Source of the DNA: Marivita sp965656765
GTDB lineage: Bacteria > Pseudomonadota > Alphaproteobacteria > Rhodobacterales > Rhodobacteraceae
NCBI RefSeq assembly: GCF_965656765.1
Contig: NZ_CBFHLV010000009.1
Span: forward strand, 9,580 to 73,579
Length of the DNA: 64,000 nucleotides
Direction: 5' to 3'
Shown here: positions 34,496 through 42,844 of the stretch, piece by piece
Layout: each line of letters starts with the position of its first letter
Position numbering within the stretch: position 1 is the stretch's first letter
Program-made: the position numbers and the translations under genes
The notes under the pieces: model-generated
Seen by the model: the letters and a program-made list of their open reading frames with translations, nothing else
What the model was told of the DNA's origin: nothing
Database searches by the model: none

Positions 34496-35499
34496 GCGGC
34501 GTCGGCCTCATCATCATCACCGCCGAATTCAGTTGGGACGACTTGGGCATTGTACCCCGCAGAGTTCAGCCATCGCGCGAAGATCTCTGTGTAACCATGA
34601 GTTGCATATATGTTTTCTGCTTCTGTTTCCTTGACGGCGTGCATAAGGCCGTCCCAATCAGCATGGTCCGAAATAACAAAACCTCGGTCCGCAGCCCGTC
34701 GACGGCGGACGCCGCGTAGGCGCATCCAGCCCGACGCAAAGGCGGTCGACGCAACTCCGAAGCGGCGGGCCCATTGCGATCCCAATGCCGAAGGTGGCGC
34801 GATCACCAATGCGCCGGGGTGATCTTTAACGTTCAGTTCGGGTGTGACGTGGATGGTATTTGGCAGTGTATAACCTTGATTTCGTAGCACTTCGTTGGTG
34901 TTTTCGACAGCGCCATGGGTCAAGATCGGGGCGATCGCGGGATCGACCATCGACAGTAAACGCTGCGCTTTTCCAAGCGAATAGGCGCCCAAGATCGACG
35001 CTTTTCCATCAGCTGCATTTCGCGACCACCATGCGTTAAGGTCGTTGGCGACATCGTCTTGGTCGTCCCATTTGAAAACGGGCAGTCCAAAGGTGCACTC
35101 TGTGATGAAGCTGTGGCAGGTAACGGGCTCAAAAGGTTCAGATATCCCGTCTGGGATAACCTTGTAGTCGCCAGACGCCACCCAGATTTCGCCGGCAACC
35201 TCGACCCGGATTTGAGCAGAGCCAGGCAAGTGGCCGGCTGGATGGAATGACACCAAAGCGTCGCCAATTTTACGCTTTTCGCCGAATTTAAGAGTTTCGA
35301 CAGAAATTTCTCCCAACCTGTGACGCATGACCGGGGCGCAGGCGTCGGTGCATAGATAGCTGCGGTGACCCGGGCGGGCATGGTCGGCATGCCCGTGTGT
35401 AATCAGCGCGCGATCCACGGGTCGCCAAGGGTCGATGTAAAAGTCTCCGGCGGGACAGTAGATGCCGCGGTCGGTAAAGGTGAGAACTGCGTTTGTCAT
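34492..35499 (-). CDS. Ligase-associated DNA exonuclease (MBL fold)
   Basis: 335 aa, metallo-beta-lactamase/beta-CASP-like nuclease. Start at MTNAVLTFTDRGIYCPAGDF. Metal motif HGHADH (H35, H37, D39, H40) is complete, with FHPAGHLPGSAQ, ASGDYKVI and a late FVISDHADWDGL. Predicted DNA repair nuclease, translationally coupled to the ligase downstream. Confidence 0.92.
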   Translation of the reverse strand: MTNAVLTFTDRGIYCPAGDFYIDPWRPVDRALITHGHADHARPGHRSYLCTDACAPVMRHRLGEISVETLKFGEKRKIGDALVSFHPAGHLPGSAQIRVEVAGEIWVASGDYKVIPDGISEPFEPVTCHSFITECTFGLPVFKWDDQDDVANDLNAWWSRNAADGKASILGAYSLGKAQRLLSMVDPAIAPILTHGAVENTNEVLRNQGYTLPNTIHVTPELNVKDHPGALVIAPPSALGSQWARRFGVASTAFASGWMRLRGVRRRRAADRGFVISDHADWDGLMHAVKETEAENIYATHGYTEIFARWLNSAGYNAQVVPTEFGGDDDEADAA

Positions 35500-35597
35500 G
35501 ATGATGAGTATAGGGGGCCGGGCAAGCATCGCCAGAGGCTTGCCAAGCGGGATGCACGGCGTAGGGTGTGCCGGATCAGACTATCAGGAGACCACCC

Positions 35598-36368
35598 ATG
35601 CAAATCGCAGGATTTCGCCAGCGCCTCTTGTCGCGCGTCCCTTTGGCAGGAACGTTTTTGAAAACCCCGGCATATCAAGTGGTTGAGGTGTTGGCGCAGT
35701 CCGAACTTGATTTTGTGTGTCTGGATGTCGAACACGCCCCGTTCGACCGCAGCGCGGTAGACGCGTGCTGCGCGATAGGACGAGCGCTGGACTTCCCGGT
35801 TTTGGTCCGGGTCGGAGACAATTCGGCCCGCGAAATCCTGCAGGCGTTGGATTGCGGTGCGGTTGGAATTGTCGTGCCGCATATCGACAGTGCCGTAAAA
35901 GCCGCGGAAATTGCGCGGTCCGCAAGATTTGGTAAGGGCGGGCGGGGATATGCCGGTTCGACCCGGTGGGCAGGCTACGCAACGCAATCCATGCCCGATC
36001 TGCTGGCGCGGTCGCAGTCTGAAACCGTGGTCATGGCGCAGATCGAAGAACCCGAAGGCGTTGAGGCCTGTGAGGCGATTGCCGCAACCGAAGGGATTGA
36101 TGCGCTGTTTCTTGGCCCGGCAGACCTGTCTGTTGGGTACGGTCATGAAAACCAAACGTCAGCCGATCTGTTCGAGGCAATGAACCGGGTGGGCAAAGCG
36201 GCGAGCGCCGCAGGCAAAGCCTATGTATCATGGGTTGCCAATGCTCAAAAAGCGCAGGAATGGTCGCAATACGGAATGAGCTGTTTCTTCATATCATCCG
36301 AACATTCGTGGATGCGCGCTGGTGCAACTGCAGAGGCGCGCGGCGTGCACGAGATTGGGAAGGCTTAG
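35598..36368 (+). CDS. HpcH/HpaI family aldolase
   Basis: 256 aa. Start at MQIAGFRQRLLSRVPLAGTF, with CAGGAGACC upstream. Class II pyruvate aldolase features: FVCLDVEHAPFD, CGAVGIVVPHIDSA, MAQIEEPEGVEACEAI with the metal Glu, and DALFLGPADLSVGYG with the metal Asp. Likely cleaves 4-hydroxy-2-oxo acids such as 2-keto-3-deoxy sugars acids to pyruvate and aldehyde; the exact substrate is not clear. Its stop overlaps the convergent hydrolase stop. Confidence 0.9.
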   Translation: MQIAGFRQRLLSRVPLAGTFLKTPAYQVVEVLAQSELDFVCLDVEHAPFDRSAVDACCAIGRALDFPVLVRVGDNSAREILQALDCGAVGIVVPHIDSAVKAAEIARSARFGKGGRGYAGSTRWAGYATQSMPDLLARSQSETVVMAQIEEPEGVEACEAIAATEGIDALFLGPADLSVGYGHENQTSADLFEAMNRVGKAASAAGKAYVSWVANAQKAQEWSQYGMSCFFISSEHSWMRAGATAEARGVHEIGKA

Positions 36369-37303
36369 GCTTTGAAGCTTGAGAACAGGGATACAGCCGC
36401 ACCGGTCACCTGACGACGGGTGTTGGCGTTTTCCATAAGAACTTCGTGTTCCGCGCCATCGACCAGCAGAAACTTACCGCCTTTCCAATGGGTCATCCGC
36501 TCCCGGATGCGGGTAGTGTCAACGATCCGTTCGTTTGACCCGACAAAACATAGCGCGGGCATGGCGGGCGATTTCAGATCTGCGAGTGCATCACATTCTT
36601 CAAGTGCAGAGCGCAACCATGTGAAAGACGGACCGCCCAGACCGAATTGCGGCTCTGCCTCAACGTGTTGGCGCATGTAGTCGAACATGTCCCGGTCAGA
36701 TGTCAAAAGATTGGTCTCGAACGGTTCAGATGCCGGGTAGCTTTTAATAGAGGTGCCCGGCGCAAGGCGATGACCCTGCCCAAACGCTTGGGCCAAACGG
36801 GGCAACAACCACGCCGCCGGGCGCAAATATGCGGTCATTTCGATGCCCCACATCGGGCCGGTGAACACCACGGATTTCATGTCGCTTCCGCCCATGAGTG
36901 CGCGCAGGCCGATGCAGCCGCCCATAGAATGCGCCACCATATGCCACGGGCTCTGTGCCGCGCGGTCGCGCGCGAAGGCCCGGACAGCAGACCAGTCTTT
37001 CTGAAAATCCAGAAATTGGTCCACATGGCCGACCATCGGGTTGGCACTTAGGCGGTCGGCCATTCCCTGACCGCGCCAATCGACTGTCACAACATCAAAT
37101 CCGGCGCGGACAAAATCCTTGGCGTTGCGGCCGTATTTTTCGATGTATTCGGTGCGCCCCGGTAAAATGAAAACCGTGCCCTTGGCGTCTTTCGCCGATG
37201 CATATCCGACACGAATGCGCACCCCGTCCGAGGTGCGCAGCCAAAATGCCTGAGTTTCCGGCCCATCGGCCAGGTCGTCGCGATAGGGCGCGGGATCGGC
37301 CAT
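36365..37303 (-). CDS. Alpha/beta hydrolase, lysophospholipase-like (S33 type)
   Basis: 312 aa. FILPGRTEYIEKYGRNAKDF near residue 45 and VDWRGQGMADRL are the PldB/monoglyceride lipase pattern; the nucleophile Ser is in MVAHSMGGCIG, an Asp/Glu in FVGSNERIVD and His in DGAEHEVLME. No signal peptide. Coupled by ATGA to the SCP2-domain gene upstream, which suggests shared lipid substrates. Confidence 0.88.
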   Translation of the reverse strand: MADPAPYRDDLADGPETQAFWLRTSDGVRIRVGYASAKDAKGTVFILPGRTEYIEKYGRNAKDFVRAGFDVVTVDWRGQGMADRLSANPMVGHVDQFLDFQKDWSAVRAFARDRAAQSPWHMVAHSMGGCIGLRALMGGSDMKSVVFTGPMWGIEMTAYLRPAAWLLPRLAQAFGQGHRLAPGTSIKSYPASEPFETNLLTSDRDMFDYMRQHVEAEPQFGLGGPSFTWLRSALEECDALADLKSPAMPALCFVGSNERIVDTTRIRERMTHWKGGKFLLVDGAEHEVLMENANTRRQVTGAAVSLFSSFKA

Positions 37304-37593
37304 CAGGCGAGGCTGGCAGCCAGTTTCATTGCCATGCCCATGTCGCCGTCAATGGTCAGGCGACCGGACATAAAAGCGGATGTCGGATTGAGCGATCCGT
37401 CGAAAATATCGCGGTAGGTGTCCGCGTCGGCGTTGAACGTGACGTCGGCATCCGCCGCACCTTCGCGGGCCCCATCGCTGTCGACAACCATACTGCCTTC
37501 GCCTTCGATGTTGAACTGCGCGGTGCCGTCGATGCCGCTGCCGTCCAGCTTTTCGTTCATGGCGGTGACTGCCTGTGTCACAACTTCGCTCAT
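37303..37593 (-). CDS. SCP2 sterol-binding domain protein
   Basis: 96 aa, a single SCP2 fold: AQFNIEGEGSMVVDSDGA, DADVTFNADADTYRDIFDGS, and PTSAFMSGRLTIDGDMGMAMKL. Start ATG follows AAGGAGACGAGCG; a longer frame has no ribosome site. Binds lipids in a hydrophobic tunnel. Operon with the lysophospholipase-like gene. Confidence 0.9.
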   Translation of the reverse strand: MSEVVTQAVTAMNEKLDGSGIDGTAQFNIEGEGSMVVDSDGAREGAADADVTFNADADTYRDIFDGSLNPTSAFMSGRLTIDGDMGMAMKLAASLA

Positions 37594-37683
37594 TCGCTCG
37601 TCTCCTTGTGATCGTGTCCTGGGGTGTAAGGGTGGCATTTGCCAAACCTCACGCTAAACTCAAAGGTGGTTATGAGGTTCACA

Positions 37684-38238
37684 ATGCGCAAATACAAATC
37701 TGCCGTTGCGGCATTTCTTTTTTCAATTGGTGCGGCCGTAGGTCCGTTGCAAGCACAAGATGATCCTGCAGTTGATCTGATGGACGAGCTTGCGCAGGCT
37801 GAAGACGAGCGTGCGGCGGACAGACTTGAAAAACAAGTGCGGCAGGAGTGGTCAAAATCCGGATCAGCGACGATGGACCTTTTGCTCAAGCGGGGGCAGG
37901 ACGCGCTGGATGTCGATGAATTGACCGTCGCGATGGAGCATTTGCGCGCGCTGACCGATCATGCGCCTGATTTTGCAGAAGGGTGGCACACTCTTGCGCT
38001 GGCTTATTACCGGGCCGACATGTTCGGCCCTGCAGCGGATGCGCTGGAGCGGACACTTGCGCTGAACCCCGATCATTTTGGCGCATTGCGCGGATTGGGC
38101 GCGATATTCGAGCAGGTCGATAAACCTCACCTTGCGTATGATGCCTATTCGCGGGTACTCAGCCTGCGACCGCACGATTCCGCCGTGATTGACGCGTTGG
38201 AGCGGTTGGAGCTTCGGGTGAACGGGCAGACGCTCTAG
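37684..38238 (+). CDS. Exported TPR-repeat protein
   Basis: 184 aa. Signal peptide MRKYKSAVAAFLFSIGAAVG ending near LQAQ. A charged helical stretch (about 30-65) is followed by three TPR-like repeats, for example GWHTLALAYYRADMFGPAAD and LGAIFEQVDKPHLAYDAYS. Probably periplasmic, scaffolding role unknown. GAGG lies 6 bases before the chosen ATG; another ATG at 37672 is possible. Confidence 0.8.
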   Translation: MRKYKSAVAAFLFSIGAAVGPLQAQDDPAVDLMDELAQAEDERAADRLEKQVRQEWSKSGSATMDLLLKRGQDALDVDELTVAMEHLRALTDHAPDFAEGWHTLALAYYRADMFGPAADALERTLALNPDHFGALRGLGAIFEQVDKPHLAYDAYSRVLSLRPHDSAVIDALERLELRVNGQTL

Positions 38239-38277
38239 ATCATCTGACGCCCGAGCAGGACGGCAAAGGACGTCAAC

Positions 38278-41232
38278 ATGGCCGGACATGCACGGGTTGC
38301 GGCCATTCTTGGCCCGACCAACACAGGCAAAACCCATTACGCCATCGAACGGATGCTGGGCTACCGCACGGGCATGATTGGTCTGCCGCTGCGTCTTTTG
38401 GCGCGCGAAGTTTATGACAAGATAGTGGATGTACGCGGCCCGTCTGTGGTGGCGCTGGTCACTGGCGAGGAACGTATTGTTCCGCCGCGTGCGCAATATT
38501 GGGTCTGCACTGTTGAGGCCATGCCCGAGGGGATGGGCTGTGATTTTGTCGGGATCGACGAGATCCAGTTGTGCGCCGATCCCGAGCGGGGTCATGTGTT
38601 TACCGACCGTCTTTTGCGGATGCGCGGTTTGCACGAGACCTTGTTCATGGGCTCGGACACGATGCGGGGGCCGATTTCCGAATTGGTTGAGGGCGTCAAA
38701 TTTGTGCGCCGTGAGCGGATGAGCCAGCTTTCCTATACGGGTTCCAAAAAGATCAGCCGCTTGCAGCCCCGTACAGCGATTGTCGGTTTCTCGGTCGAAA
38801 ATGTCTATGCGATTGCCGAATTGTTGCGCCGTCAAAAGGGTGGCGCGGCTGTGGTCATGGGCGCGCTCAGCCCGCGCACACGGAACGCTCAGGTTGATCT
38901 GTACCAGAATGGTGAGGTGGACTACCTTGTGGCCACCGATGCGATCGGGATGGGGCTGAACCTTGATATCAACCATGTCGCGTTTTCGTCTCTGACCAAA
39001 TTCGATGGGCGGCGAATGCGGCCCTTGATGCCCAATGAACTGGCGCAAATCGCAGGTCGGGCTGGGCGCGGGATGGCGAACGGGACGTTTGGCGTAACGG
39101 GCGAGGCGGGACCGATCTCAGACGAGGTGGCCGAGGCGATCACCAACCACCGTTTTACACCGCTTAGGAAGCTGAACTGGCGCAATCCGGAACTTCGGTT
39201 CGGCAGTATTGATGCTTTGATTGCATCGCTTGAAGCCAGCCCAAATGACGAGTTGTTGATCAAAGCGCGTGAGGCGGACGATCTTCAGGCGCTCAAGGCG
39301 TTGAGTGCCGTTGCCGAGGTTCAGGCACGGGCGACCGATCCGAAATCTGTTCAATTGCTGTGGGACGTATGCCGCATTCCCGATTTCCGGGGGATCAGTC
39401 ATGCGGAACATGCGGGCCTTTTGGAAGTTATCTACGGACACTTGAACCAACGCGGCGCTATCCCGGATGATTTTCTGGGGCGGCAGGTCAATCGGATCGA
39501 CCGGACAGATGGCGACATTGACACGTTGTCGAAACGATTGGCGTATATCCGCACATGGACCTATGTCGCGCAGCGGAATGCGTGGGTGCATGACGAAAGC
39601 CATTGGCGTGGACTGACGCGCGCTGTAGAAGACCGACTGTCGGATGCGCTGCACGAGCGCCTGACCCAAAGATTTGTTGATCGGCGCACATCCGTGCTCT
39701 TGCGCCGATTGAAGCAGAAGGAGGCCCTTTTGGCCGAAGTGAATGACAAAGGTGAAGTAACCGTCGAAGGCGAATTCGTCGGCAGACTTGAGGGGTTCCG
39801 GTTCCGCCAGGACAAGGACGCAACCGGGCAGGAAGCTAAGACGCTGAAAACCGCGTCGTTGCAGGCTTTGGCTCCGCATTTCCATCTTCGGGCGGACAGG
39901 TTCTACAACGCGCCCGATACCGAGATGGATTACACCGAACAAGGTGGCCTCATGTGGGGTGAACAGGCGGTTGGCAAGCTCGCGGCGGGCGATGACCCAC
40001 TCAAGCCGCGCATCGTTGCCTTTGTCGATGAAGAGGCTGGGCCAGATGTGGCGCAAAAGGTGCAGCGCCGACTGCAGCACTTTATTGACCGCAAGATCGC
40101 CGCGCTGTTTGAGCCGCTGGTAAACCTTCAGAAAGACGACACCTTGAATGGTCTGGCGCGCGGTTTCGCGTTCCGCATGGTCGAGTCCATGGGCATCCTG
40201 CCACGTGCCGAAGTGGCTGACGATGTCAAAGCGCTGGATCAGGATGCACGCGGAATGCTGCGCAAACATGGCATTCGCTTTGGTCAGTTTACGGTGTTTA
40301 TGCCGCTGTTGTTGAAGCCCGCGCCAACACGATTGCGTCTGGTGCTTTGGAGCTTGGCTAAGAACTTGGACGTGTTCCCAGAAGCGCCGCCTCCTGGTCT
40401 GGTGACGGTGCCGAACACGCCGGGCACACCGGCTGAGCATCACACTGTGTCGGGGTATCGCGCTGCGGGTGATCGGGCGATCCGGATCGATATGCTAGAA
40501 CGTCTGGCTGATCTGTTGCGTGCGCAGGACAGCCGGGGTGGGTTCGAGGCGAACCCTGACATGTTGTCGATCACGGGATTGACGCTTGAACAATTCGCCG
40601 ACCTGATGGGCGGCCTTGGTTATAAAGCCGAAAAGAGTGAGCGCGAGAAAGTGCGTGCCGTGGATGCCGTCGTTCCCGAGGCGGACATGGCAACAGCAAC
40701 TGAACAGGACGCAGCAACAGACGGTGCTGTGCCGGTTGAAGACACGCCGGTGATGGATGCTGGGCAAGAGGGCGCACCCGGAGCGGATGCGGCCCCCGCG
40801 GATGCCCCTGATGCGGCCGATGTTTCAGATGTTGCCGCGGCGATGCCGGAAGGTACTGTAGCCCCGGTTGCTGACGCACCGACAGATGCGCCTGCAGAGA
40901 CGCCGGTGCCCGCCAATTCCGAGACTGAGATCGACCCCGGCGCGGCACCCGACGCCGCTTTGGCTGGGCCCGAAACCGAGGTCTTTTACACCTTCACATG
41001 GCGCGGCAATCGCCCAGACCGGCAACCGCGCCGCGATGGTGGCAAGGGCCGGCGTGATGGCGGCAAACCGCAGGGCGACCGTCCACGTGGCAAGGGCAAG
41101 CCCAAAGGCAAGGGCCAACCGCGCGACGGCGGTGCGAAGTCATTCCAGGCGCGTCCACCCAAGAAAGAAAAGCAGATCGATCCGGATAATCCATTCGCCG
41201 CAGCCCTGATGGGGTTGCGGAATAAGGATTGA
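38278..41232 (+). CDS. Suv3-like superfamily 2 RNA helicase
   Basis: 984 aa. Walker A GPTNTGKTH (12-20) and a DEIQ box (94-97) give the DExH core; the second RecA domain contains VATDAIGMGLNLDINHVAF and QIAGRAGRG. This is the Suv3/mitochondrial-degradosome helicase type common in alphaproteobacteria. Residues about 800-895 are Ala/Asp/Pro-rich and acidic, and the tail (about 905-970) is Gly/Arg/Lys-rich, likely RNA-binding. It is 2 bp from the S4 RNA-binding gene. Confidence 0.9.
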   Translation: MAGHARVAAILGPTNTGKTHYAIERMLGYRTGMIGLPLRLLAREVYDKIVDVRGPSVVALVTGEERIVPPRAQYWVCTVEAMPEGMGCDFVGIDEIQLCADPERGHVFTDRLLRMRGLHETLFMGSDTMRGPISELVEGVKFVRRERMSQLSYTGSKKISRLQPRTAIVGFSVENVYAIAELLRRQKGGAAVVMGALSPRTRNAQVDLYQNGEVDYLVATDAIGMGLNLDINHVAFSSLTKFDGRRMRPLMPNELAQIAGRAGRGMANGTFGVTGEAGPISDEVAEAITNHRFTPLRKLNWRNPELRFGSIDALIASLEASPNDELLIKAREADDLQALKALSAVAEVQARATDPKSVQLLWDVCRIPDFRGISHAEHAGLLEVIYGHLNQRGAIPDDFLGRQVNRIDRTDGDIDTLSKRLAYIRTWTYVAQRNAWVHDESHWRGLTRAVEDRLSDALHERLTQRFVDRRTSVLLRRLKQKEALLAEVNDKGEVTVEGEFVGRLEGFRFRQDKDATGQEAKTLKTASLQALAPHFHLRADRFYNAPDTEMDYTEQGGLMWGEQAVGKLAAGDDPLKPRIVAFVDEEAGPDVAQKVQRRLQHFIDRKIAALFEPLVNLQKDDTLNGLARGFAFRMVESMGILPRAEVADDVKALDQDARGMLRKHGIRFGQFTVFMPLLLKPAPTRLRLVLWSLAKNLDVFPEAPPPGLVTVPNTPGTPAEHHTVSGYRAAGDRAIRIDMLERLADLLRAQDSRGGFEANPDMLSITGLTLEQFADLMGGLGYKAEKSEREKVRAVDAVVPEADMATATEQDAATDGAVPVEDTPVMDAGQEGAPGADAAPADAPDAADVSDVAAAMPEGTVAPVADAPTDAPAETPVPANSETEIDPGAAPDAALAGPETEVFYTFTWRGNRPDRQPRRDGGKGRRDGGKPQGDRPRGKGKPKGKGQPRDGGAKSFQARPPKKEKQIDPDNPFAAALMGLRNKD

Positions 41233-41233
41233 A

Positions 41234-41614
41234 TTGACTGAACCGGTCCAGAAGCTGCGTATCGACAAGTGGCTTTGGCATGCGCGTTTCTTTAAGACGC
41301 GCAGCCTTGCTGCAAAGGTCGTGTCTGGCGGGAAGGTACGCGTGAACGCTCAGCCGATTTCAAAACCGGCCTACGCGGTTTCGTCTGAGGATGTGCTTAC
41401 ATTCCCTCAGGGTGATGATGTCCGTGTGATCAAAGTGCTCGAATTGGGAGAGCGTCGCGGGCCAGCACCAGAGGCGCGTTTGCTTTACGATGATCTAGAC
41501 CCACCCAAGCCGCGTGAAGCTGCAGCGCCAGTGCCTCGTTTTGAAGGCAAAGGTCGTCCGACCAAGAAAGATCGTCGCGCCTTGCAACAAACCCGGTCAG
41601 ACCTTCTTGAATGA
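41234..41614 (+). CDS. S4-domain RNA-binding protein (HslR/Hsp15-like)
   Basis: 126 aa with a TTG start at 41234, AAGG about 7 bases upstream. The S4 domain is LRIDKWLWHARFFKTRSLAAK, VSGGKVRVNAQPISKPAYAV. The tail is basic. Hsp15 relatives rescue stalled 50S subunits. Next to the helicase gene, consistent with shared RNA metabolism. Confidence 0.87.
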   Translation: MTEPVQKLRIDKWLWHARFFKTRSLAAKVVSGGKVRVNAQPISKPAYAVSSEDVLTFPQGDDVRVIKVLELGERRGPAPEARLLYDDLDPPKPREAAAPVPRFEGKGRPTKKDRRALQQTRSDLLE

Positions 41615-41663
41615 TTTTTCCGAGTGGCTTAGCTAGCTTGCGAACGATCGATGGACGAACCGC

Positions 41664-42002
41664 ATGACCTACATTGTCAACGATGCCTGCATCGCCTGCA
41701 AATTTACCGACTGTGTCGAAGTCTGCCCAGTGGACTGTTTCTACGAGGGTGAAAACATGTTGGTGATTCACCCGGATGAATGCATTGACTGTGGGGTCTG
41801 CGAACCGGAATGCCCGGCAGATGCGATCCGCCCGGATACAGAGCCGGACATGGACAAATGGGTTGAGTTCAATCGCAAGTACTCGGAAATGTGGCCGGTG
41901 ATCATCACCAAGAAAGACCCGCTGCCAGACGCCGAAGAGCGGGACGGCGAAAGCGGTAAGCTTGAAAAGTACTTTTCTGAAGCGCCTGGCGAAGGCGGTT
42001 AA
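41664..42002 (+). CDS. fdxA: 7Fe ferredoxin FdxA
   Basis: 112 aa. The two cluster regions are DACIACKFTDCVEVCPVDCF and DECIDCGVCEPECPADAI, giving one 3Fe-4S and one 4Fe-4S centre as in Azotobacter FdI-type proteins. The C-terminal extension to GGEGG-like end is acidic. Placed between the S4 and CarD genes, an order known in roseobacters. Confidence 0.94.
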   Translation: MTYIVNDACIACKFTDCVEVCPVDCFYEGENMLVIHPDECIDCGVCEPECPADAIRPDTEPDMDKWVEFNRKYSEMWPVIITKKDPLPDAEERDGESGKLEKYFSEAPGEGG

Positions 42003-42044
42003 TGATTCGCATGTATGGCGCGAAGCAGTTCTAGGCTGCCGTGC

Positions 42045-42067
42045 AAGTGATTGATTTTCAATCACTT
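42045..42067. repeat. Inverted repeat after fdxA
   Basis: AAGTGATTGA-TTT-TCAATCACTT is a perfect 10-bp inverted repeat with a 3-base centre, 43 bases after the fdxA stop. AACCC follows, so there is no T-run. It may be a weak terminator for fdxA or an operator for carD, which starts 209 bp later. The remainder of the 273-bp spacer shows no gene; a SD (AAGGAAGG) lies before carD. Confidence 0.45.
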
Positions 42068-42275
42068 AACCCTTTCCGGTGTGCCACTACCGCGAAGCCC
42101 ATTTTTGTGGTATACATATTTCATAAATGAGACCTGTGGGACATGCGCCTCTCGGTGCTTGGAATTTAAGCTGACGTAGCTTGTTTCGATACTCTGAAAG
42201 AAAACGACCGGAAGCGCTGCCTCCGTTCGTTATTTTTGTCTGTGCCGCATGGTTATATGCCAAGGAAGGTTCTGA

Positions 42276-42794
42276 ATGACCAAGTCGAAAAAATCCGAAT
42301 TTCGTCCAAATGACTACGTTGTGTACCCTGCACATGGTGTGGGCCAGATCGTATCGATCGAAGAGCAAGAGATCGCTGGCATTACACTTGAGCTGTTTGT
42401 GATCTCGTTCGAGAAAGACAAGATGACATTGCGCGTGCCAACGCACAAAGCGACGGAAATCGGAATGCGGTCCCTGAGTTCACCCGATGTTGTGAACCAG
42501 GCGATGAAGACGCTCAAAGGCAAGGCCAAGGTCAAAAAGGCCATGTGGTCGCGTCGTGCGCAGGAATACGAACAAAAGATCAACTCGGGTGATTTGATCG
42601 CGATCGCCGAGGTGGTGCGTGACCTGCATCGTGCCGACGATCAGCGCGAGCAAAGCTATTCCGAGCGTCAGCTGTATGAAGCCGCGCTTGAGCGTTTGAC
42701 CCGCGAGATCGCTGCAACGTCGGGTGGTGACGAACTCGAAGCTGCCAAGCAGGTTGGCGATGTCCTGTTGTCGCGTGCACCTGCTGCGGCCTGA
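42276..42794 (+). CDS. carD: CarD family transcription regulator
   Basis: 172 aa. N-terminal RNAP-interaction domain: FRPNDYVVYPAHGVGQIVSIEEQEI, then FEKDKMTLRVPTHK. The C-terminal helical domain (about 85-170) contains MWSRRAQEYEQKINSGDLIAIAEVVRDL, which contacts promoter DNA. CarD binds the RNAP beta subunit and stabilises open complexes; alphaproteobacterial promoters often rely on it. Monocistronic by the look of the strong terminator that follows. Confidence 0.95.
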   Translation: MTKSKKSEFRPNDYVVYPAHGVGQIVSIEEQEIAGITLELFVISFEKDKMTLRVPTHKATEIGMRSLSSPDVVNQAMKTLKGKAKVKKAMWSRRAQEYEQKINSGDLIAIAEVVRDLHRADDQREQSYSERQLYEAALERLTREIAATSGGDELEAAKQVGDVLLSRAPAAA

Positions 42795-42818
42795 TACAAC
42801 CTGATTGGGTTAAAGAAA

Positions 42819-42844
42819 GCGGCCCCAATGGGGGCCGTTTTTTT
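42819..42844 (+). terminator. Rho-independent terminator of carD
   Basis: CGGCCCC-AAT-GGGGGCCG followed by seven T (42838-42844). A textbook intrinsic terminator 25 bases after the carD stop. Its T-run touches the stop codon of the convergent antiporter gene, and the opposite strand gives the same stem followed by CTTTCTTT, so it may serve both. Confidence 0.92.

Noticed and set aside
37864..40443. Two long minus-strand open frames (about 390 and 440 codons) opposite the TPR and Suv3-like genes
   Set aside because: They lie wholly antisense to well-supported genes, lack ribosome sites and give sequences rich in His/Arg/Gln with no recognisable domain; long shadow frames are expected in GC-rich coding DNA.
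42087..42446. Minus-strand open frame across the fdxA-carD spacer
   Set aside because: It begins inside carD on the opposite strand and lacks a ribosome site or recognisable protein features.
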